Assembly: GCF_000235425.2 (NCBI RefSeq)
Contig: NZ_KI912266.1
Coordinates: 4,720,787-4,784,786, forward strand
Source of the DNA: Pseudofrankia saprophytica
GTDB taxonomy: Bacteria; Actinomycetota; Actinomycetes; Frankiales; Frankiaceae
Direction: 5' to 3'
DNA: 64,000 bases
This document shows, piece by piece, positions 48,503 through 56,691 of this stretch. Numbering within the stretch: the first letter of the stretch is position 1; each line of letters starts with the position of its first letter. The notes beneath the pieces are model-generated. The model saw only the letters and a program-made list of their open reading frames with translations. It was not told the DNA's origin and ran no database searches. Made by a program: the position numbers and the translations under genes.

Positions 48503-50269
48503 ATGACTCGTCACCACGAGCCCGCACCCCACCGTCCGGACGAGGATCCGGGCCGGAGCCACGCCTCCCGTCGGGCCGTCATCGCGGGAGCGGGCCTGAC
48601 CGCGTTCAGCCTGCTGCAGTGGACGCCCGCCTTCCGGCTGACGCCGGCGGAGGCGGCCACCCCCGCGCCCCCGAACTTCCCGACGTCCGTTCCCCTGTAC
48701 CTGCAGGCCTTCCAGAACTGGTCCGGCGAGATCAAGGTCGACAACCTGTGGACCGCCGCGCCCGCCTCACCCGCCGACGTGGTGACCATGGCGAACTGGG
48801 CGCATGCCAACGGCTGGCGATTACGGCCGCGGGGCGCGCGGCTGAACTGGTCACCGCTGGTGGTACCGGCGGGCGCATCGGGCGTCGTGCTCGTCGACAC
48901 CACCGCACACCTCACCGCGATCACCGTCCACGCCGGCAGCCCGGCATCGGTGACCGTCCAGCCGGGCGCCACGGTGGACGCCGTGCTGGCGGCGCTCGAA
49001 CCGGCCGGCTACGGGGTGACCGCGACCCCGGCGATCGGTGAGAACACAATCGGCGGAGTGCTGGCGGTCGGCGGGCGCGGGACCGGGATAGCCGCACAGG
49101 GCGAGACCCTCCCCGCCGGCCACACCTTCGGGTCGCTGAGCAACCTGGTGGTCTCCCTGACCGCGGTGGTCTGGGACGCCGGCCAGAACCGCTACGTGCT
49201 GCGCACCTTCCAGCGCGGCGACGCCGAGGCCGGCGCGCTGCTCGTCCACCTCGGCCGGGCCTTCATCACCGAGGCGACGCTGCGGGTGGGGCCGAACCGG
49301 CGCCTGCGCTGCCAGAGCTGGTTCAACGTCAGCGCCGACACGTTGTTCGCTCCCCCGGCCTCGGCCGGGGCCCAGTCGTTCGCGAGCTACGTGAACTCCA
49401 GCGGCCGGGTGGTGTGCATCTGGTTCCCGTTCACGGCGAACCCGTGGCTGCGGGTCTGGACCGTGAGCCCGAACAAGCCGGTGCTGTCCCGGCAGGTCTC
49501 CAGCGCGTACAACTTCCCGTTCAACGACATCATCCCGCAGCAGGTCTCGGACCTCCTGACACAGATCATCACCGGCGACGTCTCGCAGACGCCGACGCTG
49601 ATGCAGACCCAGATCAGCCTGGTCGGTGCGGGCCTGGTCTCGACGGCGAGCTGGGACATCTGGGGCTGGTCGAAGAACCTGCTGTCCTACGTCAGATCGA
49701 GCACGCTGCGGATCACGACCACCTGCCACGCGATCCACACCCGGCGCGCGGACATCCAGCGGGTGGCCGCCGAGTTCTACGCCTTCTACAAGGGCAAGCT
49801 CGCCGAGTACCAGGCGCGCGGCCAGTACCCGATGAACGCCCCGGTGGAGTTCCGCGTCACCGGTCTCGACAATCCTGCCGACTCGCTCGTGCCCGGCGCG
49901 CGCCCGGCGCTCCTGTCACCGCTGCGGCCGCGGCCGGACCACCCCGAGTGGGACGCGGTGGTGTGGGTCGACGTGGTGAGCGTTCCCGGCACCCCGTACC
50001 AGGACCAGTTCTACCGGGAGCTGGAGACGTGGCTGCGCAGCAACTACGCCGGCGCCTACGCCGCCGTCCGGCCGGAATGGTCGAAGCGCTTCGCGCACAC
50101 CGACGCCGGCCCCTGGACCGACCCCGCGGTGCTCGGCACGACGATTCCGGCGAGCTACTCCGCCGGCGCACCGGCCGGCGCCGACTGGAACGCCGCCCGG
50201 GCGATCCTGTCCGCACTGGACCCGCACCGGGTGTTCAGCAACGCGTTCCTGGACACCCTCCTACCCTGA
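48503..50269 (+). CDS. Cholesterol oxidase-like (BCO2/VAO-type) flavoprotein, Tat-exported
   Basis: A 588-residue protein closely matching Brevibacterium type II cholesterol oxidase (BCO2), a VAO-fold enzyme that oxidises cholesterol with O2. A Tat signal (ASRRAVIAGAGLTAFSLLQW, RR at 23-24) directs export. Shared segments: LQAFQNWSGEIKVDNLWTAA, TFGSLSNLVVSLTAVVWDA, WLRVWTVSPNKPV, APVEFRVTGLDN (the catalytic-site Glu and Arg), HPEWDAVVWVDV, LDPHRVFSNAFLDTLLP. BCO2 binds FAD covalently through a histidine in its RPRGAMHGW; here the matching region is RPRGARLNWSPL, with Leu114 in that place, so FAD would be non-covalent. ATG 48503 has AAAGGGG upstream. A TetR-type palindrome is 26 bases upstream. 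Substrate may be a sterol or another alcohol. Confidence 0.9.
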   Translation: MTRHHEPAPHRPDEDPGRSHASRRAVIAGAGLTAFSLLQWTPAFRLTPAEAATPAPPNFPTSVPLYLQAFQNWSGEIKVDNLWTAAPASPADVVTMANWAHANGWRLRPRGARLNWSPLVVPAGASGVVLVDTTAHLTAITVHAGSPASVTVQPGATVDAVLAALEPAGYGVTATPAIGENTIGGVLAVGGRGTGIAAQGETLPAGHTFGSLSNLVVSLTAVVWDAGQNRYVLRTFQRGDAEAGALLVHLGRAFITEATLRVGPNRRLRCQSWFNVSADTLFAPPASAGAQSFASYVNSSGRVVCIWFPFTANPWLRVWTVSPNKPVLSRQVSSAYNFPFNDIIPQQVSDLLTQIITGDVSQTPTLMQTQISLVGAGLVSTASWDIWGWSKNLLSYVRSSTLRITTTCHAIHTRRADIQRVAAEFYAFYKGKLAEYQARGQYPMNAPVEFRVTGLDNPADSLVPGARPALLSPLRPRPDHPEWDAVVWVDVVSVPGTPYQDQFYRELETWLRSNYAGAYAAVRPEWSKRFAHTDAGPWTDPAVLGTTIPASYSAGAPAGADWNAARAILSALDPHRVFSNAFLDTLLP

Positions 50270-50303
50270 CCCAGCCGCGGCGGCCTGCCAGGCAGCACGG
50301 CCG

Positions 50304-52130
50304 TCAGCCGAGGGCGCGGTCGAGGTTGAACGCGGCGCTGATCAGCGACAGGTGGGTGAAGGCCTGCGGGAAGTTGCCCTGCTGCTCGCCGGTGCGGCTG
50401 ATCTGCTCGGCGTACAGGCCCACGTGGTTGGCGTAGGTGAGCATCTTCTCGAAGGCGAGCCGCGCCTCGTCGAGCCTTCCGGCCCGGGTGAGCGCCTCGA
50501 CGTACCAGAACGAGCAGATCGAGAAGGTGCCCTCCTCGCCGCGCACGCCGTCGGGGCTCGCCGCGGGGTCGTAACGGTAGACCAGCGAGTCGGACACCAG
50601 CTCCTCGCCGAGTGCGTCCAGGGTGGACAGCCACTTCGGGTCGGTGGGCGAGACGAACTTGGCCAGCGGCATCATCAGCACCGAGGCGTCCAGGACGTCG
50701 TCGTCGAGGTGCTGGACGAACGCCCGCCGGTTCGCGGACCAGCCGCGGCGCATGACCTGCAGGTAGATCTCGTCGCGGCAGCCCCGCCAGCGCACGATGT
50801 CGGCGGGCAGGCCACGGTGCGACGCCAACCGGATCGCCCGCTCGACCGCCACCCAGCACATCAGCCGCGAGTACAGGAAGTTCTTGCGGCCACCGCGGGT
50901 CTCCCAGATGCCCTCGTCGGGTTGGTCCCAGTGGTCGCAGACCCAGTCCACCAGCACGCAGACCTCGTCCCACAGGCCGCTGGAGATGGGCTGCCCCCAC
51001 TTGTCGTAGAGGTAGACGGAGTCGAGGAGCGCCCCGTGGATGTCCAGCTGGAGCTGGTCGGCGGCGGCGTTGCCGACCCGGACCGGGGCGGAGTCCCGGT
51101 ACCCGCTGAGATGGCCCAGCTCCTCCTCTGACAGCTGGCCGCGGCCGTCGATGCCGTACATGATCTGGAGCGGGCCGCGGGGGCAGTTGTCGCGCAACGT
51201 GACGCGCTCGGACAGGAAGTCCATGAACGCCCGCGCCTCGTCGGTGAATCCCAGCCGCAGCAGCGCGTAGACGCAGAACCCCGCGTCCCTGATCCACACG
51301 TATCGGTAGTCCCAGTTACGCTCCCCGCCGATCTGCTCGGGCAGGCTGGTCGTCGGGGCCGCCACGATCGCCCCGGTCGGCGCGTAGGTGAGCAGCTTGA
51401 GGGTCAGCGCGGAGCGGTGCACCATCTCCCGCCACCGCCCCCGATAGCGGGACGCGGCCAACCACCGGCGCCAGAACGCCACCGTGGCGGTGAACTCCCG
51501 CTCGGCCTCGGCATGCGGACACCCACGCGGCGCGATGTCACCGCCCACCCGGTCGAGGGCGAAGACCGCGGACTCCCCCTCCAGCAGCTTGAAGATCGTC
51601 CACACGTCCCGGCCGTCCCCGTCGAGCGGCACCGTGGCGGTCAGTGCGAGGGAGAGCGACGCCGACTCGAACAGCGTCGCGCCGCCCTCTGTCCTGACGG
51701 TGTGCGGCAGCCGGGCGTAGTCGAACCGGGGGGCCACCCGCGCGCGCATCGGAATGGACCCGCGCACGCACACCACGCGCCGGATCAGCCGGTGCCGGTC
51801 GCCCGCGCTCGCGTCGCCGATGATCGGCATGAAGTCCTGGACCTCGCCCACACCGTCCTCGGTGAAGAACCGGGTGATCAGGACGTTGGTGTCGGGGAAG
51901 TAGAACTGCCTCGACCTCGCCGGCGCGTCGGCCGTCAGCTCGAAGTGCCCTCCCCGGTCCGCGTCGAGGATCGAGCCGAAGACGCTGGGCGCGTCGAAGG
52001 ACGGGCAGCAGTACCAGTCGATGGTCCCGTCCGTGCCCACCAGGGCGACGGTGCGCAGGTCGCCGATCAGCCCGTGGTCGGCGATCGGCAGGTAGCGCGG
52101 GCCCCCGGCCCACCAGTCCTGCCCGGTCAT
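50304..52130 (-). CDS. Glycoside hydrolase family 15 (glucoamylase/trehalase-like)
   Basis: A 608-residue (alpha/alpha)6-barrel hydrolase. The N-terminal domain begins ADHGLIGDLRTVALVGTDGT and IDWYCCPSFDAPSVFGSI. In the catalytic barrel I see NWDYRYVWIRDAGFCVYALL, QPDEGIWETRGGRKNFLYS (general-acid glutamate) and VRGEEGTFSICSFWYVEALT (general-base region). No secretion signal, so it is cytoplasmic and probably cleaves trehalose, maltose or short alpha-glucans, as most bacterial GH15 of this length. ATG 52130 is chosen because the domain begins about ten residues later. Single gene; convergent with the cholesterol-oxidase-like gene. Confidence 0.93.
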   Translation of the reverse strand: MTGQDWWAGGPRYLPIADHGLIGDLRTVALVGTDGTIDWYCCPSFDAPSVFGSILDADRGGHFELTADAPARSRQFYFPDTNVLITRFFTEDGVGEVQDFMPIIGDASAGDRHRLIRRVVCVRGSIPMRARVAPRFDYARLPHTVRTEGGATLFESASLSLALTATVPLDGDGRDVWTIFKLLEGESAVFALDRVGGDIAPRGCPHAEAEREFTATVAFWRRWLAASRYRGRWREMVHRSALTLKLLTYAPTGAIVAAPTTSLPEQIGGERNWDYRYVWIRDAGFCVYALLRLGFTDEARAFMDFLSERVTLRDNCPRGPLQIMYGIDGRGQLSEEELGHLSGYRDSAPVRVGNAAADQLQLDIHGALLDSVYLYDKWGQPISSGLWDEVCVLVDWVCDHWDQPDEGIWETRGGRKNFLYSRLMCWVAVERAIRLASHRGLPADIVRWRGCRDEIYLQVMRRGWSANRRAFVQHLDDDVLDASVLMMPLAKFVSPTDPKWLSTLDALGEELVSDSLVYRYDPAASPDGVRGEEGTFSICSFWYVEALTRAGRLDEARLAFEKMLTYANHVGLYAEQISRTGEQQGNFPQAFTHLSLISAAFNLDRALG

Positions 52131-52463
52131 AGACCTGTCGTTCCCCGGGCGGGCCGGCCGTGAACGGGCATCGCCGTTCGCCGTGCCGCTCCACCGTTTC
52201 GCACCGCACCGTCTCGGCGGGGTCGGTTCAGGTCGAGGGTGATCTGAAGTAGGTGGGGGGATTGGCCGCGATGTCCTGGAGCCGTTCGGGGAGGCGCCAG
52301 GTCACGTAGGCGGCGATGGTGGCTGCCCACACGGCGGTGACCAGCACCACGCCGCTCGTCGAGATCAGGGGTTCGAGGAGGGCGATGCAGACCCCACCGC
52401 GCGGCGGCGCGCATAGGTCGCGACCAGGTTTTGCGTGGGTGGCCGGCCTGGTGATGCCTGTGG
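52131..52463. other. Intergenic region with a membrane-protein remnant
   Basis: About 330 bases. A minus-strand frame ending at 52228 looks like the end of a small membrane protein, listed separately. The rest presumably holds the GH15 promoter. Confidence 0.35.
52228..52420 (-). pseudogene. Possible C-terminal membrane-protein remnant
   Basis: One minus-strand frame reads CIALLEPLISTSGVVLVTAV, then WAATIAAYVTWRLPERLQDI, AANPPTYFRSPST and a stop. It has one good hydrophobic helix and natural composition, but no ATG/GTG start with a ribosome site in a sensible place. It could be a tiny membrane protein or the end of a lost one. No family recognised. Confidence 0.25.
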
Positions 52464-52946
52464 CTAACGTTCCTGTGTGGTGCCGGTCTCGGTGAATCGG
52501 GCCAGCTGTTCGGTGACTGTGCCCCAGCCCTCCAGGAAGCCGAGGTCCTGGTGCCGGGCGCGGGCGGTCGGGTCGCCGTGGCGGACGACGATCCGGTAGT
52601 CGGTGCCGCTGGGATGGTCCAGGAAGGTGATCTCCGCGGTCATGGGTACCGGCGCGGGGACCGCGGGGCGCCAGGCGCTGTCGATCGCGTTGGTGAACAC
52701 GAGGCGCTCAAGCTCATCGACGACCAGGAAGCAGGCGTCGAGGTGTGGGGTGAATTCGGTGCCGTCGTCGCTGAGCCGCGTCACGAAGGCGCCGCCGGGC
52801 CGTGTGTCGAGGCGGTCGACGCGGCAGAGCGTCGGAGCGGGAAGCCACCAGCGTTCGAGGCTGGCCGGGTCGGTCCAGGCCTTCCAGACAGCGGCGCGCG
52901 GCGCGTGGATGAGGCGTTCCAGCGAGAGGTCGAGGTCGTGGTTCAT
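52464..52946 (-). CDS. SRPBCC / AHSA1-like protein, partner of ArsR
   Basis: A 160-residue START-like (Bet v1-fold) protein. Typical segments: LERLIHAPRAAVWKAWTDPA at the start, WWLPAPTLCRVDRLDTRPGG, and RARHQDLGFLEGWGTVTEQL at the end. Actinobacterial operons often pair an ArsR gene with an AHSA1-domain protein, as here, where ATG 52946 overlaps the ArsR stop by ATGA. The ligand or role is unknown; some relatives stimulate Hsp90-type chaperones, but most do not. Confidence 0.9.
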   Translation of the reverse strand: MNHDLDLSLERLIHAPRAAVWKAWTDPASLERWWLPAPTLCRVDRLDTRPGGAFVTRLSDDGTEFTPHLDACFLVVDELERLVFTNAIDSAWRPAVPAPVPMTAEITFLDHPSGTDYRIVVRHGDPTARARHQDLGFLEGWGTVTEQLARFTETGTTQER

Positions 52947-53278
52947 GCCTGCTCCTCGGGCGAGGTGACGAACTGGACGAGACGGTCGGTGCGGTCCTCC
53001 CAGCCACGCCGCTGCTCCGCCAGCCAGTTCTCGAGCGGCGCGAGGCCGTCGCGGTTGAGCTCGCAGGTGCGGACCCGGCCGGACTTCGCCGTACGGATGA
53101 GGCCGTTCTTCTCGAGCGTGCGGACATGCTTCATGAAGGAAGGAAGGGCCATGGGGAAGCCGTCGGCGAGGTCGCTGACGGTCGCCGGCCCGCGGCCGAG
53201 GCGGCCGAGCACCGCGCGCCTGGTCGGATCCGCGAGAGCCACGAGCAGCCCGTCGAGCCGCACCGAATACTGTTCCAC
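52943..53278 (-). CDS. ArsR-family transcriptional regulator
   Basis: A 111-residue winged-helix regulator. The DNA-binding part is LVALADPTRRAVLGRLGRGP, then DLADGFPMALPSFMKHVRTL. The metal-binding cysteines of true arsenic sensors (ELCVC-type) are absent, so this belongs to the metal-independent branch usually paired with SRPBCC proteins. GTG 53278 is supported because a consensus-like promoter places transcription about there; no ribosome site exists, so translation is probably leaderless. It is the first gene of the two-gene operon. Confidence 0.93.
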   Translation of the reverse strand: MEQYSVRLDGLLVALADPTRRAVLGRLGRGPATVSDLADGFPMALPSFMKHVRTLEKNGLIRTAKSGRVRTCELNRDGLAPLENWLAEQRRGWEDRTDRLVQFVTSPEEQA

Positions 53279-53281
53279 GCG

Positions 53282-53324
53282 GCTAAGTATTGCGGGCCGC
53301 GATACTTAGCGCAAGAGCTAAGTG
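53282..53324 (-). promoter_or_regulatory. ArsR promoter overlapped by its operator
   Basis: GCTAAGTAT and ATACTTAGC (53282-53290 and 53302-53310) form a perfect 9-bp inverted repeat with an 11-base centre. On the minus strand, TTGCGC (53314-53309) and AATACT (53291-53286), 17 bases apart, form the promoter. The -10 box ends seven bases before the GTG start. A third half-site GCTAAGTG follows at 53317-53324. Bound repressor would cover the promoter. Confidence 0.65.
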
Positions 53325-53331
53325 TCTGGCT

Positions 53332-55413
53332 CTACCGCGCGCCCTGAGCCTGGCCTGGTGCGGCCGGTGCTTCGGCCGCCGGAACCGAGGATGGTTCCGG
53401 ATCTGGGGTGTCGACGAACTGGCGGGCCTGGAGGGTGAACAGGTCGTGGTAGATGCCGGGGCGGCTCATCAGCTCGGGGTGGGTTCCCTCGTCGACGACG
53501 AGCCCCTCGTCGAGCACGTAGATGCGGTCGGCGGTCCGGACGCTGGCCAACCGGTGGGTGATCAGCAGGACGATCCGGTCCCGGCCGAGCCGCTGGATCA
53601 GGCTGAACAGCGTCTGCTCGGCGCGGGCGTCGAGGGCCGCGGAGGGTTCGTCGGCGATGAGGAACGGGGCGTCCCGGTAGACGGCGCGCGCGCAGGCGAT
53701 CCGCTGCCACTGGCCCCCGGACAGGTCATGACCGGCGTTGTACTGGCGGGCCAGCGAGGTGTCGTAGCCGTGCGGCAGCTTGTCGACCACCTCGTCCGCG
53801 CCGGTGGCCCGGGCGGCGGGGATGACGCTGTCCGGGCCGTCGGTCGCCAGCCGACCGACGCGGCCGACCGCGATGTTCAGCCGGGCCGACATGGGCCACT
53901 GGGTGTAGGACTGTGGGATCAGGCCGACCCGGTCCCGGACGCTGTCCGGGTCGACGTCGGCGAGGTCGACGCCGTCCCAGGTCACGGTGCCGGCGTCCGG
54001 CAGGTACAGGCCGGCGAGCAGCTTCGCCAGCGTGGACTTGCCGCTGCCGTTCGCGCCGACGAACGCGACCACCTGGCCCCGGCGCAGCTCGACGGAGACG
54101 CCGCGCAGCGCCTCGGTGCCCGTGTGCGGATAGCTGTAGGTGGCGCCGTCGACGCGGATGACGGTCGGGTTCACCGGGGCCGTCGGCGTCCGCCGCTCCG
54201 GGATCCGACGGGCCGCCTCCTCGATCCAGGCCCGGTACTCGCCGAAGTAGAGGAAGTTCTCGTAGGCGTCGTTGAGGCTGGACAGCGCGGTCGACAGGGC
54301 TCCCCGCCCGTTGCGGATCGCGAGGACCGCGGTGCCCGCCGCGGCGAGCGGCATCACCCCGGCGTCGAGGAGCAGGACGAGCATGCCGTACACGGCGCCG
54401 AGGGCGAGCCCGGCGACGCTCTCGCCGATCAGCCGGTACCGGACCTGGCCGCGGCCGACCCGCAGTTGCTCGGCCTCGTTCGCGCGGGCGAGCAGGGTGT
54501 ACTCGTCGAGCAGGAAGCGCCCCAGCCCGAACGAGCGGATCTCGGCGGCGCTGCTCCGATCGATCATGTAATACCGCAGCATGTACTGCCGCCGGACCTG
54601 GCGGATGGTACCGAGCCAGGACGCGTACGCCAGCCGAGCCGAGCGCGCCGTCGCCCAGCCGTCCGGCAGGATCGACAGGACCAGCAGCGGCAGCAGGAGC
54701 GGATGCAGCACGCTCAGCACGCCGCCCGCGGCCACCATCCGCACGGCGGAGGTGAACACGTCGGCGGTGTTGTCAACGAGCTGGCGCCCGCCCGAGGCAC
54801 CGCGCTCGGCGGCGTCCAGGTCGTCGACGAACCGTGGGTCGTCGAAGGCCATCACGGAGGTGCGGGTCGCGACGTCGAGCAGCCGGACCATGCAGACCCG
54901 GTCGATCCGCGGGCCGAACCGGCGCCGCAGCAGGCTCTCGACCAGGGACAGCGCGGTGCGCACGACTCCCGCACCCGCGACCAGCGCCAGCGCCGGCAGC
55001 GCCTCGCGGATCCGGTCCGGCGTCGGGCCCGCGCTCAGCAGCTCGGTGAGCGCGCCGGCCACGGCGAGCAGGCCGGCCGCCTCCGCCAGCCCGGACACCA
55101 CCCTGACGGCGACCAGGGCCAGCAGCCCGGCGCGGTCGGCCTCCCAGGCGAGCGACCACGACAGCTTGAGCAGCCCCGGAAGCCGTCTGGCCATGGTGCG
55201 TACGCCGGTACGTTCCATCGTCTTCTTGTGCTTCGTCCACGCCCCGGTGGGGTCCTCGTCCTCCTTTCCGTACGTCAGGACGGGATCGTGGAGCGCGGCG
55301 CCGGGCGGCGAGCCGTCCTCCGGTGACGGACCGCTGGTCTCTTCGCCCCGCTCGGAGCTGGGAACGTCCCGCTGCGCCGGTAGCGCGCCCGTGCGGTCTG
55401 GGTTGCCGTCCAC
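53332..55413 (-). CDS. ABC exporter half-transporter (TMD-NBD fusion)
   Basis: A 693-residue protein. The N-terminal 75 residues are charged and cytoplasmic. The membrane part, about residues 76-400, has the six-helix exporter pattern (LLALVAVRVVSGLAEAAGLL, MVAAGGVLSVLHPLLLPLLV). The ATPase domain follows: Walker A GANGSGKSTLAKLLAGL, Q-loop IPQSYTQWPM, signature HDLSGGQWQRIACARAVYRD, Walker B FLIADEPSAALDARAE, H-loop ITHRL. As a half-transporter it should work as a homodimer. GTG 55413 is weak; the real start may be at ATG 55218 (MERTGV) if the charged extension is not translated. Substrate unknown, likely lipids, peptides or drugs. Confidence 0.9.
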   Translation of the reverse strand: MDGNPDRTGALPAQRDVPSSERGEETSGPSPEDGSPPGAALHDPVLTYGKEDEDPTGAWTKHKKTMERTGVRTMARRLPGLLKLSWSLAWEADRAGLLALVAVRVVSGLAEAAGLLAVAGALTELLSAGPTPDRIREALPALALVAGAGVVRTALSLVESLLRRRFGPRIDRVCMVRLLDVATRTSVMAFDDPRFVDDLDAAERGASGGRQLVDNTADVFTSAVRMVAAGGVLSVLHPLLLPLLVLSILPDGWATARSARLAYASWLGTIRQVRRQYMLRYYMIDRSSAAEIRSFGLGRFLLDEYTLLARANEAEQLRVGRGQVRYRLIGESVAGLALGAVYGMLVLLLDAGVMPLAAAGTAVLAIRNGRGALSTALSSLNDAYENFLYFGEYRAWIEEAARRIPERRTPTAPVNPTVIRVDGATYSYPHTGTEALRGVSVELRRGQVVAFVGANGSGKSTLAKLLAGLYLPDAGTVTWDGVDLADVDPDSVRDRVGLIPQSYTQWPMSARLNIAVGRVGRLATDGPDSVIPAARATGADEVVDKLPHGYDTSLARQYNAGHDLSGGQWQRIACARAVYRDAPFLIADEPSAALDARAEQTLFSLIQRLGRDRIVLLITHRLASVRTADRIYVLDEGLVVDEGTHPELMSRPGIYHDLFTLQARQFVDTPDPEPSSVPAAEAPAAPGQAQGAR

Positions 55414-55613
55414 CGGTTCAGCGTCAGCGAGAACGCCGGTCCGAACCTCGGATTTTGGGGGTCTTTCGCTTCCCGCGCGCCGGTGGGCGCCCCTGCCACC
55501 ATTTGCCCGGTTTCACTATCGGCTGCGTGTCCGGTCCCCGCCGGCCAAGCTCGATCCGGACGCACCGCCCGGCGACGGCGCCGTCCACGTGCCGAACCGA
55601 CGAGGGAGCTTTC

Positions 55614-56633
55614 ATGAAGGCTGTGCGGGTGTTACCGGGTGGTGGGCTGGAGGTCGCCGAGGTGCCGGTGCCGGAGGTGGGCGCCGGGGAGGTGCTGGTG
55701 AAGGTCGCCGGCGCCGGGCTGTGCCATTCGGACTGCCTGATCGCGGCGGCTCCCACGGTGTACCGGCCCGACGGAGCGGGATTCACGCTCGGTCACGAGA
55801 CGGCCGGCTGGGTGGAGGCGGTCGGGCCCGGCGTGCGCGGACTGAGCGCGGGGCAGCCGGTCGTCGTGCACGCCGAGTACGGCTGCGGCCAGTGCCCGAC
55901 CTGTGTCGCCGGCCACGAGCGGTACTGCCCGGTCATCAGGCCGGCGAGCGGCGCGGGCCTCGGGTTCGACGGCGGCCTGGCGGAGTTCCTCCGGGTGCCG
56001 GCGCGGACGGTGGTCGCGCTCCCCGACGGTCTCGACCCGACGGACGCCGGGCCGCTCGACGACGCCGGGCTGACGCCGTACCACGCGATCCGGTCGTCGA
56101 TGCCGTGGCTGGGCGCGGGGGCCGTGGCCACGGTCATCGGCATCGGCGGGCTCGGCCACCTCGCCGTGCAGATCCTGCGCGCGCTCTCGCCGGCGACGAT
56201 CGTCGCCATCGAACGCGACCCGCGCCGCCGCGAGTTCGCCCTCGAGCTCGGCGCCGACGTCGCCCTCGACCCGGGCGACCACGCGGCGGGGCGGGTCAGG
56301 AAGCTGGGTCGCTCGTCGTTCGTGCTCGACCTGGTGGGCGCCGACGAGACGCTCGCGCTCGCCGTCGCCTGCGCCGCCGAGCGCGGCAAGGTCGTCTGCG
56401 TCGGCGCCGCCCTCGGCTCCGTCCCCTTCGGGCTGATCCACGCCCCCTGGGAGTGCGTCCTGCAGAGCAGCTACTCCGGCGAGGCCTGGGAGCTGCGCGA
56501 GCTCGTCACGCTCGCCGCCGCCGGCAAGGTGCGCGTCAGCGCGAACCACATCTCGCTCGACGAGGTGCCGGCGGCCTACGAACGGCTGGACCGCTCCGAG
56601 CACGGCCTGGGCCGCACCATCGCCGTGCCGTGA
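55614..56633 (+). CDS. Zinc-dependent alcohol dehydrogenase (medium-chain)
   Basis: A 339-residue MDR-family alcohol dehydrogenase. Catalytic zinc is held by GLCHSDCL (Cys37) and TLGHETAG (His/Glu). The four-cysteine structural zinc site is GCGQCPTCVAGHERYC. The dinucleotide fold is VIGIGGLGHLAVQILRAL. ATG 55614 has GAGGGAG about six bases upstream. It converts an alcohol to an aldehyde, or the reverse, with NAD(P); substrate is not readable. It is divergent from the ABC exporter (200 bases between starts) and convergent with the glycosyltransferase. Confidence 0.93.
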   Translation: MKAVRVLPGGGLEVAEVPVPEVGAGEVLVKVAGAGLCHSDCLIAAAPTVYRPDGAGFTLGHETAGWVEAVGPGVRGLSAGQPVVVHAEYGCGQCPTCVAGHERYCPVIRPASGAGLGFDGGLAEFLRVPARTVVALPDGLDPTDAGPLDDAGLTPYHAIRSSMPWLGAGAVATVIGIGGLGHLAVQILRALSPATIVAIERDPRRREFALELGADVALDPGDHAAGRVRKLGRSSFVLDLVGADETLALAVACAAERGKVVCVGAALGSVPFGLIHAPWECVLQSSYSGEAWELRELVTLAAAGKVRVSANHISLDEVPAAYERLDRSEHGLGRTIAVP

Positions 56634-56691
56634 GCCACCCCGGCCCGTGACCGGCCGCGCCGCCGGCGGGCCACGGCGTCAGGCCGCAGCG

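Noticed and set aside
53290-55326. A 678-codon plus-strand frame antisense to the ABC exporter
   Set aside because: Arginine/glutamine/alanine-rich noise; the opposite strand encodes an unmistakable ABC protein.
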